Shown here piece by piece: positions 43,940-55,164 of a stretch of 64,000 bases of DNA. Origin of the DNA: Pseudomonas sp. HAR-UPW-AIA-41 (GTDB lineage: Bacteria > Pseudomonadota > Gammaproteobacteria > Pseudomonadales > Pseudomonadaceae). Position 1 is the first letter of the stretch. Every line of letters starts with the position of its first letter. A program made the translations under genes and the position numbers. Where the stretch lies: NCBI RefSeq assembly GCF_002304225.1, contig NZ_NSLB01000005.1:248001-312000 (forward strand), read 5' to 3'. The notes under the pieces are model-generated. The model saw only the letters and a program-made list of their open reading frames with translations. It ran no database searches and was not told where the DNA came from.

Positions 43940-46771
43940 TCACAGTGCGGCGATCTTGCCGCGCTGCTCGACCAGCTTGGCCAGCGCCTGTTCGGCTTCG
44001 GCCAGCTTGGCGCGCTCCTTGTCGAGTACCTCGGCCGGCGCCTTGGCGACGAAGCCTTCGTTGGCGAGCTTGCCGCCGACGCGCTGCACTTCGCCCTGCA
44101 GGCGCTGGATTTCCTTGTCCAGACGCGCCAGTTCGGCGTCCTTGTCGATCAGGCCGGCCATGGGCACCAGTACCTGCATCTCGCCGACCAGGGCGGTGGC
44201 GGACATCGGTGCCTCTTCGCCAGCCGCCAGCACGCGTACCGATTCCAGCTTGGCCAGCTTGTTCAGTAGCGGCTCGAAGTCGGCCAGGCGGCGCAGGTCG
44301 GAGGCCGCGGCGTTCTGCACGATGATGTCGATGCGCTTGGCCATGGAGATCTTCATCTCGCCACGGATCTGCCGCACACCCAGCATCAGCTGCTTGACCC
44401 ACTCGATATCGCCTTCGGCGCTAGCGTCGATGCGGCTTTCGTTGGCCACCGGCCAGGCCTGCAGCATGATGGTGGCGCCGTCCTTGCCGGCCTGGGCCTT
44501 GATGCGCTGCCAGATTTCTTCGGTGATGAAGGGCATGAACGGGTGGGCCAGACGCAGGATCACTTCCAGCACGCGCACCAGGGTGCGGCGGGTGCCGCGC
44601 TGGCGCTCGATCGGTGCGTTTTCGTCCCACAGCACCGGCTTGACCAGCTCCAGGTACCAGGCGCAGTACTCGTCCCAGATGAACTCGTAGAGGGCCTGGG
44701 CGGCCATGTCGAAGCGGAAGGCGTCGAGGTGGCGGGTCACGTCCTGCTCGCAGCGCTGCAGGGCGGAGATGATCCAGCGGTCGACCGGCGACAGGTCCAC
44801 GGCTTCGCCATTGATGCCGGTGTCCTGGTTATCGGTGTTCTCGATGACGAAGTTGGCGGCGTTCCACAGCTTGTTGCAGAAGTTGCGGTAGCCCTCGACG
44901 CGACCCATGTCGAACTTGATGTCGCGGCCGGTGGAGGCCAGCGCCAGGTTGGTGAAGCGCAGGGCGTCAGTGCCGTAGGCGGCGATGCCTTCCGGGAACT
45001 CGGCGCGGGTCTGCTTGGCGATCTTCTCGGCCAGCTTGGGCTGCATCATGCCGCTGGTGCGCTTGGCCACCAGAGCTTCGAGGTCGATGCCATCGACGAT
45101 GTCCAGCGGGTCGAGCACGTTGCCCTTGGACTTGGACATCTTCTGGCCCTGGCCGTCGCGCACCAGGCCGTGCACGTAGACGGTCTTGAACGGGATCTGC
45201 CCGGTCAGGTGGGTGGACAGCATGATCATCCGGGCGACCCAGAAGAAGATGATATCGAAGCCCGTTACAAGAACATCCGTGGGGTGGAAGGTCTTGAGGA
45301 AGTCGGTCTGCTGCGGCCAGCCGAGGGTGGAGAAGGTCCACAGGCCGGAGCTGAACCAGGTGTCCAGCACGTCTTCGTCCTGGCGCAGGGCGATGTCACC
45401 CAGGTTGTGCTGGGCGCGCACTTCCGCCTCGTCACGGCCGACATAGACGTTGCCGGCCTCGTCGTACCAGGCCGGGATGCGGTGGCCCCACCACAGCTGA
45501 CGGCTGATGCACCAGTCCTGGATGTCGCGCATCCAGCTGAAGTACATGTTCTCGTACTGCTTGGGCACGAACTGGATCTCGCCGCTCTCGACCACGGCGA
45601 TGGCCTTTTCGGCCAGCGGCTTGGTGGAGACGTACCACTGGTCGGTCAGCCACGGCTCGATGACGGTGCCGGAGCGGTCGCCCTTCGGCACTTTCAGGGC
45701 GTGGTCTTCGATCTTCTCCAGCAGGCCGGCGGCCTCGAAGGCGGCAACGATCTGCTTGCGCGCGACGAAGCGGTCGAGGCCGGCGTATTCGGCCGGCAGG
45801 CTGCCGTCGATCTCGGCATTGACGCTGCCGTCGATGTTGAACACCTGGGCCTTGGCGAGAACCTTGGCGTCCTTGTCGAAGATGTTGATCAGCGGCAGGT
45901 TGTGGCGCTTTCCGACTTCATAGTCGTTGAAGTCGTGGGCCGGGGTGATCTTCACGCAGCCGGTGCCGAACTCGGGGTCGCAGTAGTCGTCGGCGATGAT
46001 CGGGATACGGCGGCCCACCAGCGGCAGCTCGATGTAGCTGCCGATCAGCGCCTTGTAGCGCTCGTCTTCCGGGTGCACGGCCACGGCGGAGTCGCCGAGC
46101 ATGGTTTCCGGGCGGGTGGTGGCGACGATCAGGTAGTCCAGGCCCTCGGCGGTCTTCTTGCCGTCGGCCAGCGGGTAGCGCAGGTTCCACAGCGAGCCTT
46201 TCTCGTCGTGGTTTTCCACTTCGAGGTCGGAGATGGCGGTGTGGAACTTGGTGTCCCAGTTGACCAGGCGCTTGCCGCGGTAGATCAGACCGTCCTGGTG
46301 CAGGCGCACGAAGGCTTCTTTAACGGCCTCGGACAGGCCTTCGTCCATGGTGAAGCGCTCGCGAGACCAGTCCACCGAGCTGCCCAGGCGACGGATCTGC
46401 CGGGTGATGGTGCCACCGGACTGCTCCTTCCATTCCCAGACCTTCTCCAGGAACTTCTCGCGGCCCAGGTCGTGACGGCCGATGCCCTCGGCGGCCAGCT
46501 GGCGCTCGACCACCATCTGGGTGGCGATGCCCGCGTGGTCGGTGCCCGGCTGCCACAGGGTGTTGCGGCCCTGCATGCGGCGGAAGCGGACCAGGCAGTC
46601 CATGATCGAGTTGTTGAAGCCGTGGCCCATGTGCAGACTGCCGGTGACATTCGGCGGCGGGATCATGATGGTGTAGGGCTCGCCGGAACCTTGCGGGGCG
46701 AAGTAGTTGTTCGCTTCCCAGTTCTGGTATAGGGCGGTTTCGATGGCGTGGGGCTGGTAGGTCTTGTCCAT
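43940..46771 (-). CDS. valS: valyl-tRNA synthetase
   Basis: 943 residues, normal length. Class I signatures: [16 protein letters not shown] (HIGH) near 38-53 and [10 protein letters not shown] (KMSKS); CP1 editing domain in between; anticodon-binding domain and a C-terminal coiled coil ([18 protein letters not shown] and beyond). The ATG at 46771 gives the usual [11 protein letters not shown] start. It heads downstream of holC/pepA on the same strand. Confidence 0.97.
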   Translation of the reverse strand: MDKTYQPHAIETALYQNWEANNYFAPQGSGEPYTIMIPPPNVTGSLHMGHGFNNSIMDCLVRFRRMQGRNTLWQPGTDHAGIATQMVVERQLAAEGIGRHDLGREKFLEKVWEWKEQSGGTITRQIRRLGSSVDWSRERFTMDEGLSEAVKEAFVRLHQDGLIYRGKRLVNWDTKFHTAISDLEVENHDEKGSLWNLRYPLADGKKTAEGLDYLIVATTRPETMLGDSAVAVHPEDERYKALIGSYIELPLVGRRIPIIADDYCDPEFGTGCVKITPAHDFNDYEVGKRHNLPLINIFDKDAKVLAKAQVFNIDGSVNAEIDGSLPAEYAGLDRFVARKQIVAAFEAAGLLEKIEDHALKVPKGDRSGTVIEPWLTDQWYVSTKPLAEKAIAVVESGEIQFVPKQYENMYFSWMRDIQDWCISRQLWWGHRIPAWYDEAGNVYVGRDEAEVRAQHNLGDIALRQDEDVLDTWFSSGLWTFSTLGWPQQTDFLKTFHPTDVLVTGFDIIFFWVARMIMLSTHLTGQIPFKTVYVHGLVRDGQGQKMSKSKGNVLDPLDIVDGIDLEALVAKRTSGMMQPKLAEKIAKQTRAEFPEGIAAYGTDALRFTNLALASTGRDIKFDMGRVEGYRNFCNKLWNAANFVIENTDNQDTGINGEAVDLSPVDRWIISALQRCEQDVTRHLDAFRFDMAAQALYEFIWDEYCAWYLELVKPVLWDENAPIERQRGTRRTLVRVLEVILRLAHPFMPFITEEIWQRIKAQAGKDGATIMLQAWPVANESRIDASAEGDIEWVKQLMLGVRQIRGEMKISMAKRIDIIVQNAAASDLRRLADFEPLLNKLAKLESVRVLAAGEEAPMSATALVGEMQVLVPMAGLIDKDAELARLDKEIQRLQGEVQRVGGKLANEGFVAKAPAEVLDKERAKLAEAEQALAKLVEQRGKIAAL

Positions 46772-46856
46772 GAGTCGGCGGGACCGTATTGGCAACTGAT
46801 CGGGAAAGCCGGCAAGTATAGCGGCGAAGGCCGGTCAGGCGTAAGGTCGCGGCGCT

Positions 46857-47354
46857 TCAGGGTTTGCGCGGCAGCAACTGATCTAGGCGGTTTTCCAGGC
46901 GGCGCTTGAGTTCGGCTTCGATCTGCGGCACGAAATCGTCGATCACGTCCTGCAGGATCAGTTGGGCTGCGGCGCGCAATTCACCGTCAACACGCTTGAG
47001 CTGATCGGCGCCGTGGCTGGCAAGCTTCTGTCGCAGGCTGGCGCTGAGCTGTGTGGCGGTAGGTGGGGGTGTGGTCGGGGCGACTGGGCGTGCGCTGCCG
47101 GACGGTGCCGGAGTGGCGGCTGGCGGTGCCACCGGGGTGTTCAGCAGTGGAATGTCGCGGGTGTCAGTGGCCGGGCTTGCCACGGGAGCCTTGGGCGCCG
47201 GGCTCACCACTTCGCTGAGCAGGGGGATATCCAGCGGCTCCAGGGTTTCGGTGAGCAGCGGAGGCTCGACCAGATCGGCTTCCAGCAGCTCGCGGATCGA
47301 CTCCAGGTCGGTCAGCAGGGCGGTGGATGTCTGAGGGGGCTTGGGGATATCCAT
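46857..47354 (-). CDS. conserved hypothetical protein between holC and valS
   Basis: 165 residues. A leucine/proline-rich N-terminal part with repeated DIPLL motifs (three copies near residues 42, 67), a Pro/Ala/Thr-rich linker, and a C-terminal amphipathic helical domain (LRQKLASHGADQLKRVDGELRAAAQLILQDVIDDFVPQIEAEL). No enzyme signature. Position between holC and valS is conserved in Pseudomonas. Could be a DNA polymerase or tRNA-related accessory, but that is only context. Confidence 0.7.
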   Translation of the reverse strand: MDIPKPPQTSTALLTDLESIRELLEADLVEPPLLTETLEPLDIPLLSEVVSPAPKAPVASPATDTRDIPLLNTPVAPPAATPAPSGSARPVAPTTPPPTATQLSASLRQKLASHGADQLKRVDGELRAAAQLILQDVIDDFVPQIEAELKRRLENRLDQLLPRKP

Positions 47355-47362
47355 GATGCGGT

Positions 47363-49353
<1,991 letters not shown>

Positions 49354-49401
49354 CTAGTTTGAGCGCAGCCCATTGGGCCTGACAACCCTGGAGTGTCCGG
49401 T

Positions 49402-50514
49402 TTGATCGTCTTCCGTTACCTGTCCCGTGAAGTGTTGCTGACCCTCAGCGCGGTAAGTGCCGTGCTGCTGGTGATCATCATGAGCGGGCGTTTCATCAAG
49501 TACCTGGCGCAGGCTGCTCAGGGTTTGCTCGATCCGGGCGTACTGCTGCTGATCATCAGCTTCCGGATACCCGGCTTTCTCCAGCTGATTCTGCCGCTTG
49601 GGCTGTTCCTCGGCATTCTGCTGGCTTACGGGCGTCTCTATCTGGAATCGGAGATGACCGTGCTGTCGGCCACCGGCATGAGTCCGCAGCGGCTGTTCAC
49701 CTACAGCCTGGCGCCGGCCCTGCTGGTGGCGGCGCTGACTGCCTGGCTGAGTCTGTCGCTGGCGCCGGCAGGCGTGGCCAAGGTGGCCGAGATCCTCAAG
49801 CAGCAGGACAGCATGACCGAGTTCGATACGTTGGTGGCGGGTCGCTTCCAGTCGATCAAGGGCGGCAACCGGGTGACTTACACCGAGAAGCTGTCCGAGG
49901 ACCGCACCGAACTGTCTGGTGTGTTCATCTCCGAGAAGCGTTTGGGCAAGGCCGGCGAAGACCGCGGGATTGCCGTTTTGGTGGCCGAGAGCGGGCGCCA
50001 GCAGATTCAGCCAGATGGCAGCCGCTACCTGATCCTCAACAATGGTTTCCGTTACGACGGAAGCCCAGGTCAGGCCGACTACCGTGCCATTCGTTATGAC
50101 ACCTATGGCGTGCTGCTGCCCAAACCGAGTGTCGATGGCGAAATCAGCGAGCGCGAGGCGATCCCGACCCGTGAGCTGCTGGCGAGCGACAACCCCAGGC
50201 ACCAGGCCGAATTGCAGTGGCGTCTGTCGATTCCGCTGCTGGTATTTGTCGTGACCCTGCTGGCGGTGCCGCTGTCGCGGGTCAACCCCCGTCAGGGCCG
50301 CTTCCTCAAGTTGCTGCCGGCCATTCTTCTGTACATGAGCTACCTGGCCCTGCTGATCGCCGCACGCGGCAAGCTGGACAAGGGTGAATTCGTCTACGGC
50401 CTGTGGCTGGTGCATGGCCTGTTCGTGCTGGTGGGTGTGCTGCTGCTCTACTGGGAAAATCTGCGCTTGTTCTGGGCGGCACGGCGTGCGCGTGTGGAGG
50501 TGGCCCATGGTTAA
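49402..50514 (+). CDS. lptF: LPS export permease LptF
   Basis: 370 residues: six membrane helices, three on each side of a large periplasmic beta-jellyroll domain (about 130-260). Part of the LptB2FG transporter that extracts lipopolysaccharide from the inner membrane. I take the TTG at 49402 as start because GGAG ends at 49392 and the protein then begins MIVFRYLSRE, like E. coli LptF (MIIIRYL); the GTG at 49393 abuts the ribosome-binding site. Confidence 0.93.
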   Translation: MIVFRYLSREVLLTLSAVSAVLLVIIMSGRFIKYLAQAAQGLLDPGVLLLIISFRIPGFLQLILPLGLFLGILLAYGRLYLESEMTVLSATGMSPQRLFTYSLAPALLVAALTAWLSLSLAPAGVAKVAEILKQQDSMTEFDTLVAGRFQSIKGGNRVTYTEKLSEDRTELSGVFISEKRLGKAGEDRGIAVLVAESGRQQIQPDGSRYLILNNGFRYDGSPGQADYRAIRYDTYGVLLPKPSVDGEISEREAIPTRELLASDNPRHQAELQWRLSIPLLVFVVTLLAVPLSRVNPRQGRFLKLLPAILLYMSYLALLIAARGKLDKGEFVYGLWLVHGLFVLVGVLLLYWENLRLFWAARRARVEVAHG

Positions 50515-51574
50515 GCTGGATCGTTACATCGGTACCAGTGTGTTCTTCAGCATCCTGGCGGTGCTGGGGATTATCGTCAGCCTGGCGCTGCTGTTTGCCT
50601 TTATCGACGAACTGGGCGACGTCGAGGGCGGCTACGGTGTGCTCGACGCCCTGTGGTACGTGCTGCTGACTGCGCCGCGCCGGCTCTATGAGATGCTGCC
50701 GATGGCGGCGCTGATCGGCTGCCTGGTCGGGCTGGGCACGCTGGCCAGCCACAGCGAGCTGACGGTGATGCGTGCCGCCGGGGTTTCCGTCGGCCGGATC
50801 GTCTGGGCAGTGATGAAGCCGATGCTGGTGCTGATGCTGGCGGGCATTCTGATTGGTGAGTATGTGGCGCCCTGGAGCGAGAACCTGGCTCAGGGCAGCC
50901 GTTCTCTGGCTCAGGGTGGCGGAGATGCACAGAGCGCCAAGCGCGGCCTGTGGCATCGCCAGGGCGACGAGTTTGTGCATATCAACGCGGTGCAACCCAA
51001 CGGCGTGTTGATCGGTGTGACCCGCTATCGCTTCGATGCCGAGCGTAATCTGCAGTCCTCCAGCTTTGCCCGACGCGCGCTGTTTCAGGGTGATTACTGG
51101 CTGCTGGAAGATGTGGCGACGACTCGCTTCCATCTGGCGGAAAAACGTACCGAGGTGATCAAGGCACCGACCGAGCAGTGGCAGGTAGAGCTCTCGCCGC
51201 AGGTGCTGGGTACCGTGGTGATGGAGCCGGAAGCCCTGTCGATCACCGGCCTGTGGAATTACGCGCGCTACCTGGGCGAGCAGGGGCTGGCCAATGCTCG
51301 TTACTGGCTGGCGTTCTGGACCAAGGTGCTGCAACCGGTGGTGACGGCCGCGCTGGTGCTGATGGCGATTTCCTTCATCTTCGGTCCGCTGCGCTCGGTG
51401 ACGCTGGGGCAGCGCGTCTTCAGCGGTGTGCTGGTGGGCTTTGTTTTCCGTATTGCCCAGGACCTGCTGGGGCCTTCCAGTCTGGTATTTGGCTTCTCGC
51501 CGCTGCTGGCGGTGCTGGTGCCGGCCGGTATCTGTGCGCTGGCTGGTTTGTGGATGCTGCGCCGCGCCGGCTGA
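50507..51574 (+). CDS. lptG: LPS export permease LptG
   Basis: 355 residues with the same plan as LptF: MVKLDRYIGTSVFF start, N-terminal helices including YEMLPMAALIGCLVGLGTLASHSELTVMRAAGVS (coupling region to LptB), a periplasmic domain (about 140-270) and three C-terminal helices. It overlaps the end of lptF by eight bases and has GGAGG before its ATG, so the pair is made together. Confidence 0.95.
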   Translation: MVKLDRYIGTSVFFSILAVLGIIVSLALLFAFIDELGDVEGGYGVLDALWYVLLTAPRRLYEMLPMAALIGCLVGLGTLASHSELTVMRAAGVSVGRIVWAVMKPMLVLMLAGILIGEYVAPWSENLAQGSRSLAQGGGDAQSAKRGLWHRQGDEFVHINAVQPNGVLIGVTRYRFDAERNLQSSSFARRALFQGDYWLLEDVATTRFHLAEKRTEVIKAPTEQWQVELSPQVLGTVVMEPEALSITGLWNYARYLGEQGLANARYWLAFWTKVLQPVVTAALVLMAISFIFGPLRSVTLGQRVFSGVLVGFVFRIAQDLLGPSSLVFGFSPLLAVLVPAGICALAGLWMLRRAG

Positions 51575-51590
51575 TTCCGTTGCTTTGAAG

Positions 51591-51621
51591 AAGCCCCCGG
51601 TGTATGCCGCGCGGCTTTTTT
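51591..51621 (+). terminator. lptG terminator
   Basis: AAGCC (51591-51595) pairs with GGCTT (51613-51617), inner CGG/CCG pairing across an internal loop, ending in six T residues (51616-51621), 17 bases after lptG. Confidence 0.6.
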
Positions 51622-51628
51622 CATGGGC

Positions 51629-51741
51629 AAAAAAAGACCCGGCAAGAGCCGGGTCAATAACCGTGATTAGCCTGATGAGGAGATAACCTGAAGAGTCCAC
51701 TGCCTGGTCTCCCAGCTTACCGGCTGATCTTGCGATCAGTT
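51629..51741 (-). ncRNA. prrF: PrrF iron-responsive sRNA
   Basis: About 113 bases on the minus strand. The body carries the pairing core I recognise from PrrF1/PrrF2 (minus-strand reading GAGACCAGGCAGTGGACTCT, then the TTATCTCCTCATCAGGC stretch) and ends in GACCCGGC-TCTT-GCCGGGTC plus a T run (51655-51629). The predicted 5' end AACTG lies seven bases after the -10 box. PrrF is made when iron is scarce and represses non-essential iron-containing proteins. Only one copy is present here, beside cbpA, whereas P. aeruginosa has a tandem pair. Confidence 0.93.
51636..51655 (-). terminator. prrF terminator
   Basis: GACCCGGC (51636-51643) pairs with GCCGGGTC (51648-51655), loop AAGA; minus-strand T run at 51635-51629. 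Confidence 0.9.
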
Positions 51742-51745
51742 GAGT

Positions 51746-51776
51746 CAAATAATATCAATTATCATTTGCATGTCAA
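51746..51776 (-). promoter_or_regulatory. prrF promoter with overlapping Fur box
   Basis: On the minus strand TTGACA (51776-51771), 16-base spacer, TATTAT (51754-51749). The spacer and -10 contain an AT-rich imperfect dyad, CAAAT...ATTTG ends at 51746-51768, enclosing AATTATCATT, which resembles Fur boxes. Fur binding there would cover the promoter and silence prrF in iron-rich cells. Confidence 0.85.
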
Positions 51777-51808
51777 CTGGATGCCCACAACATTTCTCTC
51801 GCGCACAA

Positions 51809-51832
51809 AAAGCCCGCCTGGTGGCGGGCTTT
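51809..51832 (-). terminator. cbpA terminator (symmetrical)
   Basis: AAAGCCCGCC (51809-51818) pairs with GGCGGGCTTT (51823-51832), loop TGGT, between cbpA and prrF; A/T runs on both sides. Confidence 0.85.
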
Positions 51833-51850
51833 CTTAGAGCTGTGAAACCT

Positions 51851-52648
51851 TCACTCGGTGGCTTTCAGGCGCAGCTGAGTGACTTCCTTGTTCAGCAGAT
51901 CGATGCGCCGGGCCATGCTCTCGATCAGGCTGTGAGAGATGCGCGGGTTGCTTTGCATCAGGCTGAGGAACTGGTCCTTGGGAATGACCATCACGGTGCA
52001 GGCTTCGCTGGCGATGACCGTGGCACTGCGTTTCTCGCGGGTGAACACAGCCATGGCACCGAAAATTTCGTCCTTCTGCACATCGCCGACCTTATGCCCG
52101 TCGACAAAGGCCTCAGCGTGGCCTTCGATGATGATGAACACGTGATCCGCGTCGTCACCCTGATGGATCAGCTCTTCACCGGCGGCAAAGTGCTGAAAGC
52201 CGGTGGCTGGGCGGATTTCCGGTTGCTTGAGGCGGGCCAGGGCGTCGGACAGCAGGGCGGTCTGGCCGATCAGGTACTGGATGAACTGTTCCTGGCGCGC
52301 TTCGCTGCTGTAGATGTGCTGGAACACAGCGCTGCGGGAGTAGGGGATCAGGGTCAGCGGCTCGTCACTGCTGTAGTTGCAAGAGGGGAGATCAATGCCC
52401 TGGCGCAGCCCCAAAAGATCACCTTCCTGTAGGTAGAACAGCGGACGCCCTTCCACATGGGCATGCAGCAGGCCGTCAGCAATGATGAACAGCTGATTGG
52501 CCGGCAGTTGCGCGTTGATGTCATCCACGCTGTCAAGGATCAGCGGTTCGCCGGCAGGCTGCAAACCTTCAAGTAATTGACCGGGAATGCTCTGCAAGCG
52601 CGAAATCAGCTGGTCGGCGTAGGCCGGTTGTTCCCCGAGTAGATACAT
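51851..52648 (-). CDS. cbpA: cyclic-nucleotide-binding protein CbpA-like
   Basis: 265 residues. The N-terminal half looks like a degenerate cNMP-binding domain; the second domain is clear: FQHFAAGEELIHQGDDADHVFIIIEGHAEAFVDGHKVGDVQKDEIFGAMAVFTREKRSATVIA, with a phosphate-binding cassette containing RSAT. No DNA-binding domain follows, only a short helix. The position next to prrF and the pentapeptide/TfoX genes matches P. aeruginosa PA4704 (cAMP-binding protein A). ATG 52648 has AAGGA upstream; the longer start at 52729 lacks support. Confidence 0.83.
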   Translation of the reverse strand: MYLLGEQPAYADQLISRLQSIPGQLLEGLQPAGEPLILDSVDDINAQLPANQLFIIADGLLHAHVEGRPLFYLQEGDLLGLRQGIDLPSCNYSSDEPLTLIPYSRSAVFQHIYSSEARQEQFIQYLIGQTALLSDALARLKQPEIRPATGFQHFAAGEELIHQGDDADHVFIIIEGHAEAFVDGHKVGDVQKDEIFGAMAVFTREKRSATVIASEACTVMVIPKDQFLSLMQSNPRISHSLIESMARRIDLLNKEVTQLRLKATE

Positions 52649-52746
52649 GGTGCGTTCCTTGAACAGGCTTAATTCGGATCGTCCAAACAAGTACACAATA
52701 GGATGCAGAGCGTTCGCGGTAAATCCCACCCCGTTGGTGTTGTGAG

Positions 52747-53016
52747 CTAGCTCTTGTTGTGCGTGCTGTTCTGCAGCTGATTATTCAGTACAGCCTTGTG
52801 TTGCGGAGGCAGTTCATTCCAGTGGATATCCAGTAGTGCGCCTTCGATCGCATACAAAAGGACTTTTGATGCGCGAAATCCGCGAGCCTTGACGGCGCGG
52901 TAGGCATCCACCGAGCCCATGCGGCGCAGATCCGATTCACTGTGAATCCCCACGGCATGCAGCCATTGAGAAGAGGTCTTACCCAGATTCTTCAGTTGCA
53001 GCAATTCGTCGTTCAT
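52747..53016 (-). CDS. TfoX/Sxy C-terminal-domain protein
   Basis: 89 residues comprising only the TfoX C-terminal helical domain (LKNLGKTSSQWLHAVGIHSESDLRRMGSVDAYRAVKARG ... LLDIHWNELP), with no N-terminal domain. In Haemophilus, full-length Sxy induces competence; stand-alone C-terminal domains have no set role. It lies about 100 bases upstream of the cbpA start on the same strand. Confidence 0.85.
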   Translation of the reverse strand: MNDELLQLKNLGKTSSQWLHAVGIHSESDLRRMGSVDAYRAVKARGFRASKVLLYAIEGALLDIHWNELPPQHKAVLNNQLQNSTHNKS

Positions 53017-53093
53017 CCGGCCTCCATGCGTGCTATAGCCTCAAGCGTTAGTGCAGTGTAGCGGGGCTGGTGGCTTTTGCCGGGGCGGCGCTT

Positions 53094-53435
53094 TTAGCGG
53101 CGATAGCGCATGCGAGTACCGAACTGCATGGACATCAGCACCTCACTGGCTTCCAGTTCGACCGGAAAGTAGGCTCCTGAGATCTGCGCATGGGCGATAC
53201 TTGCGCCTTCCAGATTCGCCTCGCGAAAATCGATGCCGCGCAGGTCGGCTCCCCTGAAATAGGCATTGCTCAGATCGAGGCGGCTAGCATCGAGCCCGCG
53301 CAGGTCTAAACCGCGGAAATCTCCCCCGGCGAGGTCGATTACACCACTGGTAGGTTTCTGCTGATTGAAGGCGTTGGTTTGTTCGCTACGCAGGGTCTTG
53401 TATAGCGAGGAGGTGAGTTGTTGCGGCTGGGTCAT
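53094..53435 (-). CDS. pentapeptide-repeat protein
   Basis: 113 residues. Tandem A(D/N)LxX repeats between about 35 and 88 (DLAGGDFRGLDLRGLDASRLDLSNAYFRGADLRGIDFREANLEGASI) should form a short right-handed beta-helix of about two turns, flanked by non-repetitive ends. Too short to resemble Qnr or McbG gyrase-protecting proteins. A strong palindrome covers its ribosome-binding site (53441-53468). Confidence 0.85.
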   Translation of the reverse strand: MTQPQQLTSSLYKTLRSEQTNAFNQQKPTSGVIDLAGGDFRGLDLRGLDASRLDLSNAYFRGADLRGIDFREANLEGASIAHAQISGAYFPVELEASEVLMSMQFGTRMRYRR

Positions 53436-53440
53436 GAGGA

Positions 53441-53468
53441 TACTCCCGATGAGGTCTCATCGGGAGTA
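53441..53468 (-). promoter_or_regulatory. palindrome overlapping the ribosome-binding site of the pentapeptide gene
   Basis: TACTCCCGATGAG (53441-53453) and its exact complement (53456-53468) with only two bases between. On the minus strand the 3' arm contains GGGAG, seven bases before the ATG, so the hairpin would hide that ribosome-binding site. It could alternatively be a terminator of the upstream kinase gene, but no T run follows. Confidence 0.65.
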
Positions 53469-53492
53469 TAGGCAACAGCCGAGAGGCCTGCT

Positions 53493-55049
53493 TCAGTGCG
53501 CCGGGAGATGCTGACGCAGGCGCTGGATAAGGCTGTCCACACTGGTGGGCTGGTCGGTGGCGATGCTCAGAGCGCAGGCCAGTTCTTCGCTTTGCAGCGG
53601 CTCACGTCTGGCCTTTTGTTCGGCGATGACCTCCAGCGTGGCATCCGACGGATCAGCTCCGGCTTGCTGACGCTGCGTCAGCCATTGGCTGATGGTTGCG
53701 TCGGGGGCCTGGCAGTCAAGAATCAGGAAGGGTGCGCCGGCTTGTTCGGCCACAGCTGCGGCTGCCTGGCGCTGGCTGTGCTTGAGGTAGGTGGCGTCGA
53801 TCACGACAGCAAAGCCTGCATGCAGTGCAGTACTGGCCAGTTGGTGCAGGTGCTGGTAGGTGGCGATGCTGGCTTCGCTGCTGTAGATGCCATCGTTGAG
53901 TGCTTGCGCACTGGCTGGCTGACCGAGCAGGCGCTTACGCTCGATGTCAGAGCGCAGGCGGATGGCGCCCAGCTCGTCGACCAGGCGTTGCGCAACATGG
54001 CTTTTGCCAACGGCTGATACGCCGCAGGTGATGGCGAGGAACGGCGAGGGGATGGCGTAATAGCTTTCCGCCAGATTGGCATAGTTGCGGTACTGGCGGA
54101 GGGTCGCCTGGCGGCTGTCCTCGTCACCCTGGTGAGCCAGGCTGAACAGGGCGATCTTGGCGCGGACTACAGCGCGGTACGCCTTGTAGAAATTCAGCAG
54201 TTCCAGGCCGGCATAGTCACCGGTGTGCTCCAGGTACTGGCTGATCAGACGGCTGGAAAGTGGCCGCAGGCCGCGGTCTTCGAGGTCCATGGCGAGGAAG
54301 GCGATATCGGCATAGACGTCGGTGAAGCGGAAAGGCTCATTGAACTCGATGCAGTCGAACAGCACGACCTTGTCGTCGAGCAGGGTGGCGTTGCCCAGGT
54401 GGATATCGCCATGGCATTCGCGAATGAAGCCGTCGGGCTTGCGCGTGGCCAGCAGCGGCTGCAGGCGTTCGAAGGTACTCTCTGCCCAGGCTTCCAGAGC
54501 CAGCAGCTGTGGCAGATCGCTGCTGTCAGGGAGCATGGCGCGAATCTGCTCGAAGTTCTGCCGCACCGGCGCCATAACGGCTTCCGGGCTTCCCAGTTCA
54601 TGCTCGACGGGTACGCGCGGGGCGCGGGCATGGAACTGGGCGATCTGGGCAGCAAGCTGATCGATGTGCTGGTTGGTCAGCTCGCCACGTGCTTGTACGG
54701 CACTGAGCAGTTGGCTCTGTGGGAACTGACGCATCTTCAGGGTGAACTCGATCGGCGCATCAGTGCCGTTGAATGCCGGTTGCTCATCGCTTCCGTAAAT
54801 CGGCAGCACTTCCAGGTACAGACCTTCGGTCAGGCGCTGGTTGAGCAGCAACTCCTGGCGGCAGAAATGCTCCCGAGCCGACAGGTTGCTGAAGTCGAGA
54901 AAACCGAAGTTGACCGGCTTCTTGATCTTGTAGGCATAAGGACCGGTGAGGATGACCCAGGAGATATGGGTTTCGATGACCTGAAACGACTCTACCGGAT
55001 GGGGGTAGAGGCTGGGATTCTGCAGGGCGTTGATCAGGGCTTGGCTCAC
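53493..55049 (-). CDS. bifunctional aminoglycoside-phosphotransferase-like/AAA kinase protein
   Basis: About 518 residues. The N-terminal domain is a phosphotransferase (APH) fold: ILTGPYAYKIKKPVNFGFLDFS, catalytic loop ECHGDIHLGNATLLDDKVVLFDCIEF and a following Asp. The C-terminal domain (from about 330) is a P-loop kinase: AITCGVSAVGKSHVAQRL, with VVIDATYLKHSQRQAA as the Walker B region, as in gluconate/zeta-type kinases. Substrates unknown. GTG 55049 has AAGGA six bases upstream; an ATG at 55073 has none. Divergent from mrcB. Confidence 0.82.
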   Translation of the reverse strand: MSQALINALQNPSLYPHPVESFQVIETHISWVILTGPYAYKIKKPVNFGFLDFSNLSAREHFCRQELLLNQRLTEGLYLEVLPIYGSDEQPAFNGTDAPIEFTLKMRQFPQSQLLSAVQARGELTNQHIDQLAAQIAQFHARAPRVPVEHELGSPEAVMAPVRQNFEQIRAMLPDSSDLPQLLALEAWAESTFERLQPLLATRKPDGFIRECHGDIHLGNATLLDDKVVLFDCIEFNEPFRFTDVYADIAFLAMDLEDRGLRPLSSRLISQYLEHTGDYAGLELLNFYKAYRAVVRAKIALFSLAHQGDEDSRQATLRQYRNYANLAESYYAIPSPFLAITCGVSAVGKSHVAQRLVDELGAIRLRSDIERKRLLGQPASAQALNDGIYSSEASIATYQHLHQLASTALHAGFAVVIDATYLKHSQRQAAAAVAEQAGAPFLILDCQAPDATISQWLTQRQQAGADPSDATLEVIAEQKARREPLQSEELACALSIATDQPTSVDSLIQRLRQHLPAH

Positions 55050-55164
55050 GGTGGATCCTTGTGCGGCGGGCATGCGGGAGGCGCATTATGGCTGCTGTGC
55101 TGCACTCTGCAAACCGCCTGAGGGCGCCTGTTGGTTGTGGATAAAGTACGTATAATCGTTGCCC

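Noticed and set aside
44543..46732. Open frame of 729 codons on the plus strand
   Set aside because: Exact antisense shadow of valS; long antisense frames are common in G+C-rich DNA, and the translation shows no recognisable domain.
51742..51850. Second prrF copy
   Set aside because: Looked for because P. aeruginosa has a tandem pair; the stretch holds only the promoter and the cbpA terminator.
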